The notes under the pieces were generated by a model, which had not been told where the DNA came from, searched no databases, and worked only from the letters and a program-made list of their open reading frames with translations. A program made the translations under genes and the position numbers. Below, in pieces: positions 33,989 to 44,179 of a DNA stretch of 64,000 nucleotides. Every line of letters starts with the position of its first letter. The stretch's first letter is position 1. The stretch comes from Lentinus brumalis (lineage: Eukaryota > Basidiomycota > Agaricomycetes > Polyporales > Polyporaceae), in the NCBI GenBank assembly GCA_001792895.1, contig MARA01000001.1, forward strand, positions 2,976,001 through 3,040,000, read 5' to 3'.

Positions 33989-36900
33989 ATGCCTAGACGC
34001 AAGCATCCCCGGCTTGGTCATTCACAACGCGTGAGCGTAGACGGCGATGAAGAGGAAGGACAAGGTACCGCAGCATCCAGAGAGACGAGCGGTACCGAAG
34101 ACACTCAACCTCGTAAAAGGGTTCGCTGGGGTGGCGATATAGAGACACAGGATGATGAGGAAGACCCGGAGGAACAGGGGTCTTCTTCGTCTGCTGAGAG
34201 AGAGAAGGTACGCTTTTACCTCTCGGCCGGCCACCCGTTCGTGCTGACCTCGGTGCCAGCTGTGCATGGCAGCATCATGTCAATTGTGGGTGCATCGCTG
34301 GGATATATGCGCATACAACCACTCAACATGACTGCAGCGGCCGCGTGGCCTGCGCATATTACGATCCCGTCACGTTCACGATGTATGTGCTCGAGGATAC
34401 TTCGGAGAACCAACACTTCGACTTGACGAAAGTTTGTACGTGCGACGTCCCATTATGCACACCCTCGTGCTTACTGACCAGCATGTATGCAGTCCTTGAG
34501 CAAGCTTGCCCAGATGTGGTCCTCACGAGCTCCAAAGCCGACGACAACTTCATGGACGTGCTCCGTGATCACAGTAAGGCTTTTCAGTCATTGGTTCTGT
34601 GCATATGTTCACGTATCCTACAGTGGACGGCTCAGGAGGCATGTTTCAGGTGCGCCCCCACAAGGGCTTCATTGCTGGGAAGGGCCGTGAGCGTCTGCTT
34701 TCCTTACGGCTCCTCTCCGAGCTTCCCGCTATGGGCGAGGCCGATACTGCTTCGGAGATCAGCTCCCTGTCAGACTCGCGAAACGCATATGACTTCATGC
34801 GTCGACGAAGAGAAGTTGGTGGGGACCCGACTGTGCAGAAGTGGAACGCCTCTGTGCGACTGGCGAACTTCGCAACCATAGATAACTCACCACTTTGCGT
34901 ACGTGTCCTTCTCTCCCATTGTGGTAGTTGCTTCTAACGAGTGCATATAGCTAGGGTGCATCGGTGCCCTCCTGGACTACCTCGCCCGTGCGCGTGCCAT
35001 CTCGGAGCTCGAGGACGAAGGTGTCGGCGGTCTCGAGATACGTGACATCAAGCCTTTGCCCCTTCTCCACACCATGCAGATCAACGCAGACGCTCTCTCC
35101 TCGTTGCAAATTTTCGAGGACGAGAACCACGCATCCATACATTCGGACAAGACCAAGGAGGGCCTGTCGCTCTTCGGCATCCTCAACGGGACTAAGACGA
35201 CGCTGGGCCGAGCCCTGATGCGGGAGTGGTTCTTGAGACCGTCTATGTCCTTGGAGGTCATCAACGCACGGCACGATGCTGTGGGATGCTTCCTGAGGCC
35301 GGATAACACTGCTAACAGGCATGCGATGCATAGTCACCTAAACAGCATGAAAAACATTCCGAAGATTCTCGCTGCGATGCAGACTGGACGGGCGAAGGTT
35401 TCCGACTGGCAAGGTCTCGTCAAGGTATGTTATCTATATCGTACTTGAGCTGGACTTGTTGGGCTGATAATGATCATAGTTTGCCTACCATGCTCTGCTT
35501 CTCAGAGACTCCCTCTCGGAGCTCAATCACGCAAGCAACGTTGAAAATGTCAGGCGGGTAAGTCGACCCCGCTTAGGTCCATGAATGTCAACGTGATGAG
35601 TCGCGATAGCTTCTTGCGGCGCTGGATGTCGTCCGTCTGAGAGAAATCGGCAACATGGTCAACGAAGCTGTACGTACGAACGATCACAGTTATTTCTTCG
35701 CTCTCTCTCGCTTACCCTCCAGCAATCAGGTCGACTGGGAAGAGAGCACGAATTCGGGCCGCGTATGCATCAGACCACGAGTCGACGATGAACTGGACAA
35801 CCTGAAGCATATATACAACGGCATTGATGCTGTGCTCGTGCGTCTGTGCCTCTGTAGATCCACCACACAACTCACCTCGCATTCTCAGTCGAAGGTTGCT
35901 GAACAGGTTTCAGCAACGATCCCGCCCGATTACACGCCCTCGCTGAATGTCGTCTACTTTCCTCAACTCGGTAATGCAGCTTCATCCGGAACATCGTAGC
36001 ACAGGGCTTACTGGAGTCTTCTAGGTTTTCTCATCTGCGTTCCCATGAAGGAGGAATGGAAGTCCGAAGCAGGTATCCAAGTGCTCGAAGGATGGAGTTT
36101 CCAGGTACGTGGCAACGTGCAGTGCAATTGGCGTGTCACAACTGATATATGCGCAGTTTTCGTCAGAGTAGGCGGCAGTCTCCCTTCTCTCTTAGAGGCG
36201 CGACTGCTTAGCAAGCTTGCTCAAGTTCGCATGTCTACTTCAAGTCGCAAGAGATGCATGGTGCGTGGCTCTCGTGCCGATCAGAAACGGATTTCAGCTG
36301 AAGCTATGCTTGGCTAGATATGGACACGCATATTGGGGACCTTCACCCGGCGATTGTCGGTGAGTAATCTCAAGCAAGCCAGTAGCAATCCTCGTGAAAC
36401 TTCTCTCCCGGAAGATCGCGAAATTGAGATCGTGCAAGCATTACTTGGGAAAGTACTGGTTCATGAGAAGGCGATCAACCATGCTTGCGACGTCTGCGCG
36501 GAGTTGGACTGCTTGATCTCCTTTGCTCAGGCGTCACAGTCGTACGACTACAGGAAGCCGTATATGACACAAGACAACATCATTGACATCAAGCAGGGGC
36601 GGTGAGTGCCACTTGCGGGATCATATTACCCCGTTCCTCACGAGTGACACGATAGACATCCCCTCCAGGAGCTTGTGGTCGATACGTTCGTACCGAACGA
36701 CGCGTACCTCATGGGAGGAGCTGGCACAGGCGTCAATGTTGACAGTGACAATGACGAAGATTCCGAAGATGCACCACAGTATGCCAAGAACAGCGTCATG
36801 GTGTGCACCGGCGCGAATGCATGCGGCAAGGTCGTAGTCAAGACTTGCTCTCTTTGCGGCCGCTGACCTGAGCTGTTGCCACAGAGCGTATACCTAAAGC

Positions 36901-38111
36901 AGGTCGCTTTGATTCAATACATGGCCCAGGTGCGTTTCATCCATCCAAAGGGTCAGTGAAGGCACATCCAACTGACCGGGTACTCTAGATTGGATGGTCA
37001 GCTCTTAGTGTGTCAACATTACCATACGCTGATCCCCAGGCAGCTTCGTTCCGGCTGAATCGGCGATACTTGGGGTGGCGGACAAAAGTGAGGAAGTAGC
37101 CTCCTGCCCTTATCATTCCGACCGCTCACGATCTATTCACGAAGTCTTGACTCGAGTGCAGACGCGCGAGTCCGTGTCGAGGGTATGGCATATTGCGGCA
37201 CACCCTTTGTTATGTTCACACCCCCGTTGTGATAGGTCCAGTCGGCGTTCATGATTGACCTCAACCAAGTTTCGCTCGCCCTGCGCAACTCGACTGAACG
37301 GTCATTAATTCTTTTGGACGAGTTTGGCAAGGGAACACTGCCCACAGGCTAGTACACGTCACTTCTTTCTGGAAGAATCTTGGTCTGAGTCTTCAGTCGG
37401 GGCTAACTGACTGGCGACTCTATCGTTTTGTGTCACTTAATCAGACGGCGCTGGCCTCTTCTGTGGTGTCTTGAAGCATCTACTGGAACGCGGCTCTCAC
37501 TGTCCCAAAGTCATCGCTACTACGCACTTCCACGACGTCTTTCAGAACGAGCTTCTCAGTCCTCATAGGCTGCCGGTCACCTTTGTTCACATGCAAGTTC
37601 TCCTGGCTTCCGGCAATGGCAACATATCCCTGGAGTCAAGCGGCAGCGCAGACGCATCTGACGACGAAAGTCTGCCGATAGGGCCTGGCGACAAGATCAC
37701 TTACTTGTACAAGTGAGTGCTTTTGAAGCTGTTCTGCGGCGGATATCAACGCACATGCCACAGGGTCGCAAACGGATACTCCCTGCATTCGCATGCTATC
37801 ACTTGTGCAGAGCTTTTCGGAGTGCCCAAGCGAGTCACTTCCCGCGCCAAGTACGTCAGGTAAGCTATGTACGAGCTCTTTGCAGCACACCTCCATAACG
37901 TCAGTCACTTTCCGACTTCAGCGAACTACTGGCACGGCACGAAGTCTGCCAACTGCTCGATGAGGACATGACGGACAGGGAGCGTCAGGAGCTTGAGGAG
38001 GCCGAAGAAATATGTCGGAAGTTTCTCTCGTGGGATCTCTCTGCCGCAGGTCGTCAGCGGCCTGTGAGAGCTATTCTTGCCGAGACTCTAGATCGCCCTC
38101 GGCAGGATTGA
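33989..38111 (+). CDS. MSH5: MutS homologue MSH5 (meiotic crossover factor)
   Basis: Partner of MSH4 in the heterodimer that stabilises Holliday junctions and promotes class I crossovers; not a mismatch-repair enzyme. The gene is multi-exonic (many introns of 50-70 nt); I traced most junctions but not all, so only the outer limits are given. The basic/acidic N-terminus starts at the ATG 33989. MSH5-type landmarks: [18 protein letters not shown] near 34.35 kb, [13 protein letters not shown], the core MSH domain ([20 protein letters not shown] ... [17 protein letters not shown]) around 35.2 kb, and the ATPase domain from 36.7 kb with NACGKSVYLKQ (Walker A, split by an intron at about 36831-36885), [11 protein letters not shown] (Walker B, about 37.3 kb) and VIATTHFHD. 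The C-terminal helix-turn-helix region ends at TGA 38109. No lesion was found in the parts traced. Confidence 0.92.
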
Positions 38112-38234
38112 CGAGGTGCTGTGCAAGTCGAAGTCATGTAAAGATATACGTGTGGTAGTGATGATGCACGCCTGCTGCCGGTACTTGTATCCCATGCCAC
38201 AACAAACTCGTCTCCACATGGCCGTCCACCATCC

Positions 38235-39939
38235 TCAACCGACCAAGTCTTCATCTATTTCCATCCCGTCATCGTCATCGTCCTCAGTGACACTGTCGTC
38301 GGTAACGGACCCTTCATATGAGTAGGTCTCATCGGAATCATCTGTGGAGCCTTCAGAGGACTCAGAAGTGTCCGACATGGACTCGTCCTCATCTTCACTA
38401 GCTATGGCAGGTCCGGGGAATAAAGCGTCCAAATCCTTCCTGTAGACGCCCCAAGCAGTATGCACGAGGGGGTGGCCGGGAAGAGTATGGAGACGGGGGA
38501 GTTCGTGGTCGGGGGTATCGGGAGGAAACAATCGAGGAAGCTTCGCAATGGAATTGAGGGCGCGGTCGAGCAAACGTATATTCTTCCAAGGTACCTCCTG
38601 AGCGAGCTTCCGGGCCGCACGCGATGAGATGAAGTCGGTGCGGCGCTCCCCAGCGGGCGACATTGTCCAGATGTCGATGTACGCAAGTGTAGGATGTGGA
38701 GGTAGTCGGTCGACGACGTCGAAGTCATTTGATGGGGTACCCTTCGTTTGGAACACCAGATGTCGTAACCTGGGACAGAGGTGTATGTTGTCCGCGTATG
38801 GATAGCGGGACGAGTCACTGTACAAATGCGACGCCATATCGAGGTGGTCGCGGAACTCGAGGTAGTCAATGGTCTTGCCCCACTTCTGCAACACGCGTCC
38901 CTGTATGTCTGTGGCCATAGGAAGGACGAGACGCTTGAGGCGCGGGAGCTCCCAAGCGGCAAAACGCCTCCCATGCCCGTCCCCTCGACGCACGTCATAC
39001 TCTTGAGAAAGGTCCAGTTCTTCCAGAGTCGAGAGCACTACATGCTCCAGGGACGCAGGGTGGTCGACATTTATGGAAAGGGATATGAGGTGAGGGAACG
39101 TCGCGATGCAAGTGATTGGGAAGGTGAAGTGCGGGCTGCCTCCCAGTGGCCACTGCTCGAAGCGCTGCAGAGTTTTTGACAGAGTTCCGATGGCTGTCAC
39201 CAGAGTCGGCGGGAATGGATACAGGGTAACGCGGCGCAGGTCGTCCTCCATGGAAAATAGATTATCGGTGAAGACCAGGGCGCGTAATGCGGTGCATCGG
39301 GTGAGGATGTACGCCAAATCGATGATAACCATGTCTCTCATCTCGCCGATTACTGGACAGTCGATGACAATTCTCTTCACCAGCTGAGCGAGATCCGGAT
39401 TCTCTCCCAGGCTCCTGGAGAACGCTCGAAGTTGGGTCGCATGACGGAAGGAGACCTCTTCGTAGATGAATGGTAGGACAGAGGCGTGCCACCGTTTGCT
39501 GACTCTTCCCAAGTTTAGTTTCGATGCGAGGACTCGCACCCACGCGGAGTGTGGACCTCGACTGGGCGTCGGGTCGAGTAGAGTGCTTGGTGGTAAGACA
39601 AAGCGGAAGATGGTATGGAGGAGTTCGACCGGAAGGTCGTCCGTGGACCCATTCTGATGTCGAATCCACCTGGACGCAGTGTCCTTACAGTTTTCCTACG
39701 GCGTACAGGGACAATATAAGCGTGAACAGGTGCCGAATTTGTGTTCGGGCAGTGGCACTCACACAAAGACGAGTGAGCATACGCTCCATCCTGGACGACT
39801 CCTGCATTTCGGCTTTGGAATGCGCCTCTTTCCATTTCCTCAGGGAAATGAGTTCCTCCAGTAGTGACTTGAGTGGCTTGCCCTCCCGCAAGAGGGTCAA
39901 GACCTCGTCGTCGCTGAGATCTGACGGTATGTCATCCAT
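38235..39939 (-). CDS. F-box protein, 545 aa
   Basis: Exons 39939-39763 and 39695-38235. The short N-terminal exon encodes an acidic, helical segment ending in a coiled coil (LLEELISLRKWKEAHSKAEM); the second starts with the F-box (STDDLPVELLHTIFRFVLPP ... LGRVSKRWHASVLPFIYEEV). A long region with LRR-like strands follows and the protein ends in a Ser/Asp/Glu-rich acidic tail. This is the common Agaricomycete F-box plan; the substrate is unknown. It converges on MSH5 with only 123 bp between stop codons. Confidence 0.85.
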
Positions 39940-40481
39940 CCGTCGTCCTGTAGGTATTGCGATAAGAAACTGTACACGACGCGGAAAGATATGTATCTTA
40001 CGTTCTGAGATGAGCTGGTGGCCGAGCCAGACGATTGTGGCCGTGACGGTTGAACGTTGAACGTTGAAGTACTGCAAGTTTGCACAGCCACTTCCAAGTT
40101 GATTCTTACGCGGCGTGACTTCCGCATTGACTTATCCTTCTTACTTGCCACATCGAGCAATTTCAATGTCGTAGCAGCTCAAGATGCTATCTCCGAGGTC
40201 GTACCTGGTGTCAGTACACTGTCCGCTTGGCACGATGTCCAAATATTACTAGCCATATCTACATGTTTCTAAAAGTCTCTGTGTCGGTAAGATAAAGACA
40301 TACATACAGTATCTCTAAGCAACCCTAATCGAACGCCTTAGCAGTACATATAAAAATGACGACAATGATCACAGAAACCCCCAGCACCAACGGCAACCTG
40401 CTCACGGCAATATGCCCAGTTCACCTAGGCGATATCTTGGTGTGCGGATCGTAAACTCCAGATAGCACTGTCACGGTAAGA
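39940..40481. other. F-box promoter / terpene synthase 3' region
   Basis: 542 bp without a supportable gene; AT-rich 3' flank of the terpene synthase near 40300-40380. Confidence 0.4.
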
Positions 40482-41617
40482 TCAAGAAGACGTCAGCTTC
40501 AACTTGAGTGTCAGTAGCGAGCATATCCGATGCACCTGCAAGTACGTCTCCCAGAGTTCAGCAAGCTCGCCGTCGACGCCGATGATACTTTTGATTCTTT
40601 CGGCGGTGTCGATTACTTCGGCAGTGAGCTGGCGCAACACTTCCAGCGGAGAGAGCTGCTCGGCGGCGGCACGTAGGTGAACGTAGTTGCTCGTCTCGCC
40701 TGCCAATTCCTCCTTGTAAAAGGAAAGGCTAGGAGCAAGGTCCGTCAGCTGCGGCTCCATGAACCTGAGTCTAGGCACATACATATCGCTAAGACCGCAG
40801 CAAGCACGTCAGAACAGGAATGGTAGGTGTCAGAAGAAGCACGTACTTGGTTCCTAGGGTCCAATGCTCGATCTCACTGAAAGTATCTAGTTAGTTCGGT
40901 GGCAGCACGAATGCAGTGACGTGGGCCTTACGGTAATAGCTGCAAGTATGAGTCAGGGGTTTCTCGCCAGCTTCTTGTGAACATGAAGTGCGTGTACTGC
41001 GGCCCGCCCCCTGCTCTGGTCCGAAGGTACCATGGGTATCGAGTAGCGGACGGTGCGACGACCATGCTGGCCGTAGCGAACTCCACGAACGTCCCTGACA
41101 GAGCGTCGACGGTGCCGGTGATGATAGCATCCGCGCCAACGTCGGTCCAGTACATATGCGCCTCCTTGAGCAAGTCAACGAGGCGGTCGAAGATGGGATT
41201 GAGCTGGCGCTCTCCTCTGATCAGTCGCCGTGCGAACTGGGCGACAGATTCGTGGTCGCGTTCTCCGAGGTCTTCGCCGTAGAGCATGCATGCTGTATAG
41301 AGGGCGACATAGTAGCGGTGTTCTGGAGGAATGTGGCAGTACGCGGTCTCGGCGTAGGAACAGCTGGTCTCTATCATCTTGCCCACCATCTGTGGCTCGA
41401 TGTCGACCTGCCAGGTAGCGATCTCCGAAGCGAGTCTCTTGCGAAGGTCCAGGTCCCTGGCGGTCTTCGGCGGCCGATACGAAGAGCTCGATAAGAAGTC
41501 GTGCAGGAGCACTTTTAGCTCGCTTCGGGGGACGTTCGTGGGGTCCTGAGAAGGCCCTCGTCAGACGAAGGAAGCCTACATAGTATTGTCACATACCGTA
41601 GCATGCGGTGCGCCCAT
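40482..41617 (-). CDS. Trichodiene-synthase-family (TRI5-like) terpene synthase, 305 aa
   Basis: Predicted class I sesquiterpene cyclase using farnesyl diphosphate. Exons 41617-41597, 41545-40932, 40876-40847, 40788-40783, 40728-40482. Hallmarks are a central MYWTDVGADAIITGT segment, a YPWYLRTRAGGG ... YTHFMF block near 200-215 typical of the TRI5 family, and the metal-binding NSE motif NDILSFYKE. The last forms only if a 6-nt exon (40783-40788) and a 54-nt intron are used; otherwise 18 residues are inserted between ND and SFYKE with no frame change. The first metal site, normally an Asp-rich DDxx(D/E), appears here as GEDLGERD. A TATATA element lies at about 41749-41755, 130 nt upstream. The last about 17 residues are not typical, so the 3' end may differ. 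No P450 or other biosynthetic gene is adjacent; the product cannot be named. Confidence 0.88.
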
Positions 41618-42706
41618 TGCGGCTGAATCACTGCGAGGTGTTCGTGTGCAAGGCGTCGAGGAGGAACAGGGAGACTTGTGCGCGAGTTGAAAGACGGATC
41701 TGCGAGGGGAGTTTTGTTTATGGCATACCACCTCCTCGAGATGAGCCATTATATACCTCAAGAACCCACCTGGCGACCGCTGGTCCGAAATGTGACCGGA
41801 TATTTCCATCCTGCAAACTACGGAGATGTTGGACCGCGGCGCATCTGCGCTGCGGGCTGGAGAATTCCGGTACATTGAGGGGACTCGGGCTTGACACCGC
41901 TTAACACGGACGGGAACAATAATTTGGTGGCGCACGAGCGGCGTCCGGTCCCAATGACTTCCAGGTACGACGGGAACCATCTCTTACATACTGGAACACG
42001 TTGTTGTAAAGAAACTGCAGATACGGGACCTGAAGGAATGAGAACCAAATAGACTGTTGCATCGCTTGCACTAGTAAATACTCACTTTGAGCAAAACCTT
42101 TGCCCGGCCAAAAGGCCGCGGCGATTGAAACGTCAAGGTACCGCGCGGACGCTCGAGCATCCGTCTCAATCATGATTGCGGGGTACAGAACTGGTATAGA
42201 TCTCCAGAGCTGTGAACCGAGTGTGAGCGACGTTGCATGGATCTACGATGAATTGTTGAAGCGCCTCGCACTGCCATGGTGACGCGCGTCGGCGCCGCTC
42301 CTTGAGGTGCAGAAGTGACCCGAAGGCATATGCATAGAAGGCCCAGACTGCGCAGTGAATGTGATACGCTAATTCGAAGCTGTGTCGGCACCTTGGAACG
42401 GTACCTGACTTGCTGTCGCGGGAGACACTCTAGACAGAAGGCATCCGGTTATACAACGCGCCAGGTCGGAGACGGCGTCGCACCGACGCCGCCTACTACC
42501 ATCGAAAAAGTCACTATGTAGTTCGACGACCCCGACAGCCCGGTAAGTACGGCATTGCAGATATGTGTCTCACACACCTGCTTCTCTGGATGAGCAAGAG
42601 CCCGAATGATCGGACCGCTCAGCCAGTCACGGTGCCTGCTTGAGCTTGGTTGGTCATTACATCGACTGGGTGGATGCGTATGTAGTTACAAGGGAACCCG
42701 GATCGC
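41618..42706. other. Terpene synthase upstream region
   Basis: 1.09 kb. Contains the synthase TATA element (41749-41755). Short frames on both strands near 41.9-42.3 kb have some hydrophobic stretches but no domain and no consistent splicing; nothing can be supported as a gene. Confidence 0.4.
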
Positions 42707-43842
42707 TCAATTGTCAAGAGGAAGCATTCTCACGAGCTTCGCGGCTTCAATCTCAATGTGGTCGTAAGCCGCCGACACGAAGTACCAGCCCTCACTCACC
42801 TCCTCCCGCAACTTGGCCAGAGACCCCGCGTACTGTCCACCAATGATCAACGCTTCCTGCCCCACCCCGTCCGGCTTCACGGGCTGCAAGAACGACACCG
42901 GGACAACGAAGGTGTGCATGTCCGGGTCCAGTGGCTTGAGGAACCTGACACGGGCGGTCGACGCGAATATTGCGTTGCCTGGCCCGGTGTTGAAAACAGA
43001 AAGCACGACACCTTGGGCGTCTTCGTACGCGCCGTTATGCCAGCCACTACTCCTTATCGTGGGTAGTGTACCGTGGATCGTGACCAACATTCCCGATTTA
43101 GAGGCAACGGCTGGGTCGAGGAGCCAGTCTTCAGGTGATTCTGCATTGGAGGTACAGAACGGTGAACGGTACGTCAGTTATGCCGAGACGACAGAAGCAT
43201 ACCCGCCATGTGGCCGCTCATGTTGATGTGTTGGGTTCCATTCCGCGTCGACTGGGCATCGCCTAAGCCGTCCTCAGAATCATCCTGTGTGTACGTATCA
43301 GGTGCCAACGTATAACAGAGAGCGATGATTGGATCTAACATCGTCGTCAACTTCCTCGCACGAGGAGGATCCTGCCTCTGCCATCCATCCACCCATGTCG
43401 ACGGGCCCGGCCTCCTGCAGAGCGCTCAGTATCATGAAATGGAAGAGCGACGACGATCATTGAATTTGAGACGTACATTAGCGCTCGATTCGCCGCAAAA
43501 GTCGTTCAACGCATCTTCCAACAGGAGATCGTCTTCATAGACCTCCACCTTGACTGCTCGAAGTAGCGGAGACGGCGTCAGCGCAAATTTGACCCTCTTC
43601 ACCGCCTTCCCTTCTTCAACGAGCTCCGCGGACGTGGATGGAGGCGAAGCAGAACGCCCACGCTTTGCGACGGTTGACTTCGCGGGTGAAGGAGAGCGCC
43701 GACACCAGACCGTTGTCTCACCACCCTCCTCCGGCGGTACCGAGAGGATTTCCGTTCGGTCGTCTGATACCGGCTCTCTAGTCTCGGCCTCTTTTCCACC
43801 GGCATCTGGTGCAGTACTCGGAGTGACGTTGTCTGCGCTCAT
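42707..43842 (-). CDS. Hypothetical protein with KOW/Spt5-like C-terminal region, 318 aa
   Basis: Exons 43842-43477, 43414-43340, 43284-43203, 43140-42707, all GT-AG. The N-terminal half is disordered, acidic and Ser/Pro-rich, with a KRVKFALTPSP segment. The C-terminal about 140 residues look folded: a beta-strand run MLVTIHGTLP, then GWHNGAYEDAQGVVLSVF, VSFLQPVKPDG and ALIIGGQYAG. That spacing (a strand, Gly-x-Tyr-Glu-x-Ala-x-Gly, Leu-x-Pro-Val-x-Pro) recalls KOW modules of Spt5-type elongation factors, and Agaricomycetes have many small orphan proteins of this kind. Function is unknown and the resemblance is a weak inference. Confidence 0.65.
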
Positions 43843-44179
43843 GGTGCCTTGCTGTAGCCTGTTGGGCGTCAGTGGCAACTACAAGCCCGATATCGGAACG
43901 GCCGTACCTGCCTCACGCGCGGTGGGACGTCCGCTCAAGTATCGCAGTGTCGGACGCTTACGACACGTTCGGATATATGCTCTCCGGTGGCCAGAATGTC
44001 GCGGGGCGCATCCGACCCTGCAGGGTCAGCAGTACACCGTGTCTCACCTGCTGTAGAGTACATACAGCTTCGACCTCCCCGCTGTTTCATGTAGAAGATC
44101 CACAGGGATGATTGCATTCCGAGAAGAGTCCGCGTCACAGCTATCGTACACGAGCGCAAGGGCACGCTTTCACTGTTGT
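43843..44179. other. Spacer upstream of KOW-like gene
   Basis: 337 bp between the DPP5 stop and the next gene on the same strand; nothing recognisable. Confidence 0.4.

Noticed and set aside
40729..40782. 18-residue insertion in the terpene synthase
   Set aside because: It has GT-AG ends, is 54 nt long and separates the conserved ND from SxxxE; it is better read as an intron.
41901..42282. Possible small gene upstream of the terpene synthase (P450-like or tailoring enzyme)
   Set aside because: Short hydrophobic frames only; no heme motif, no consistent exon chain.
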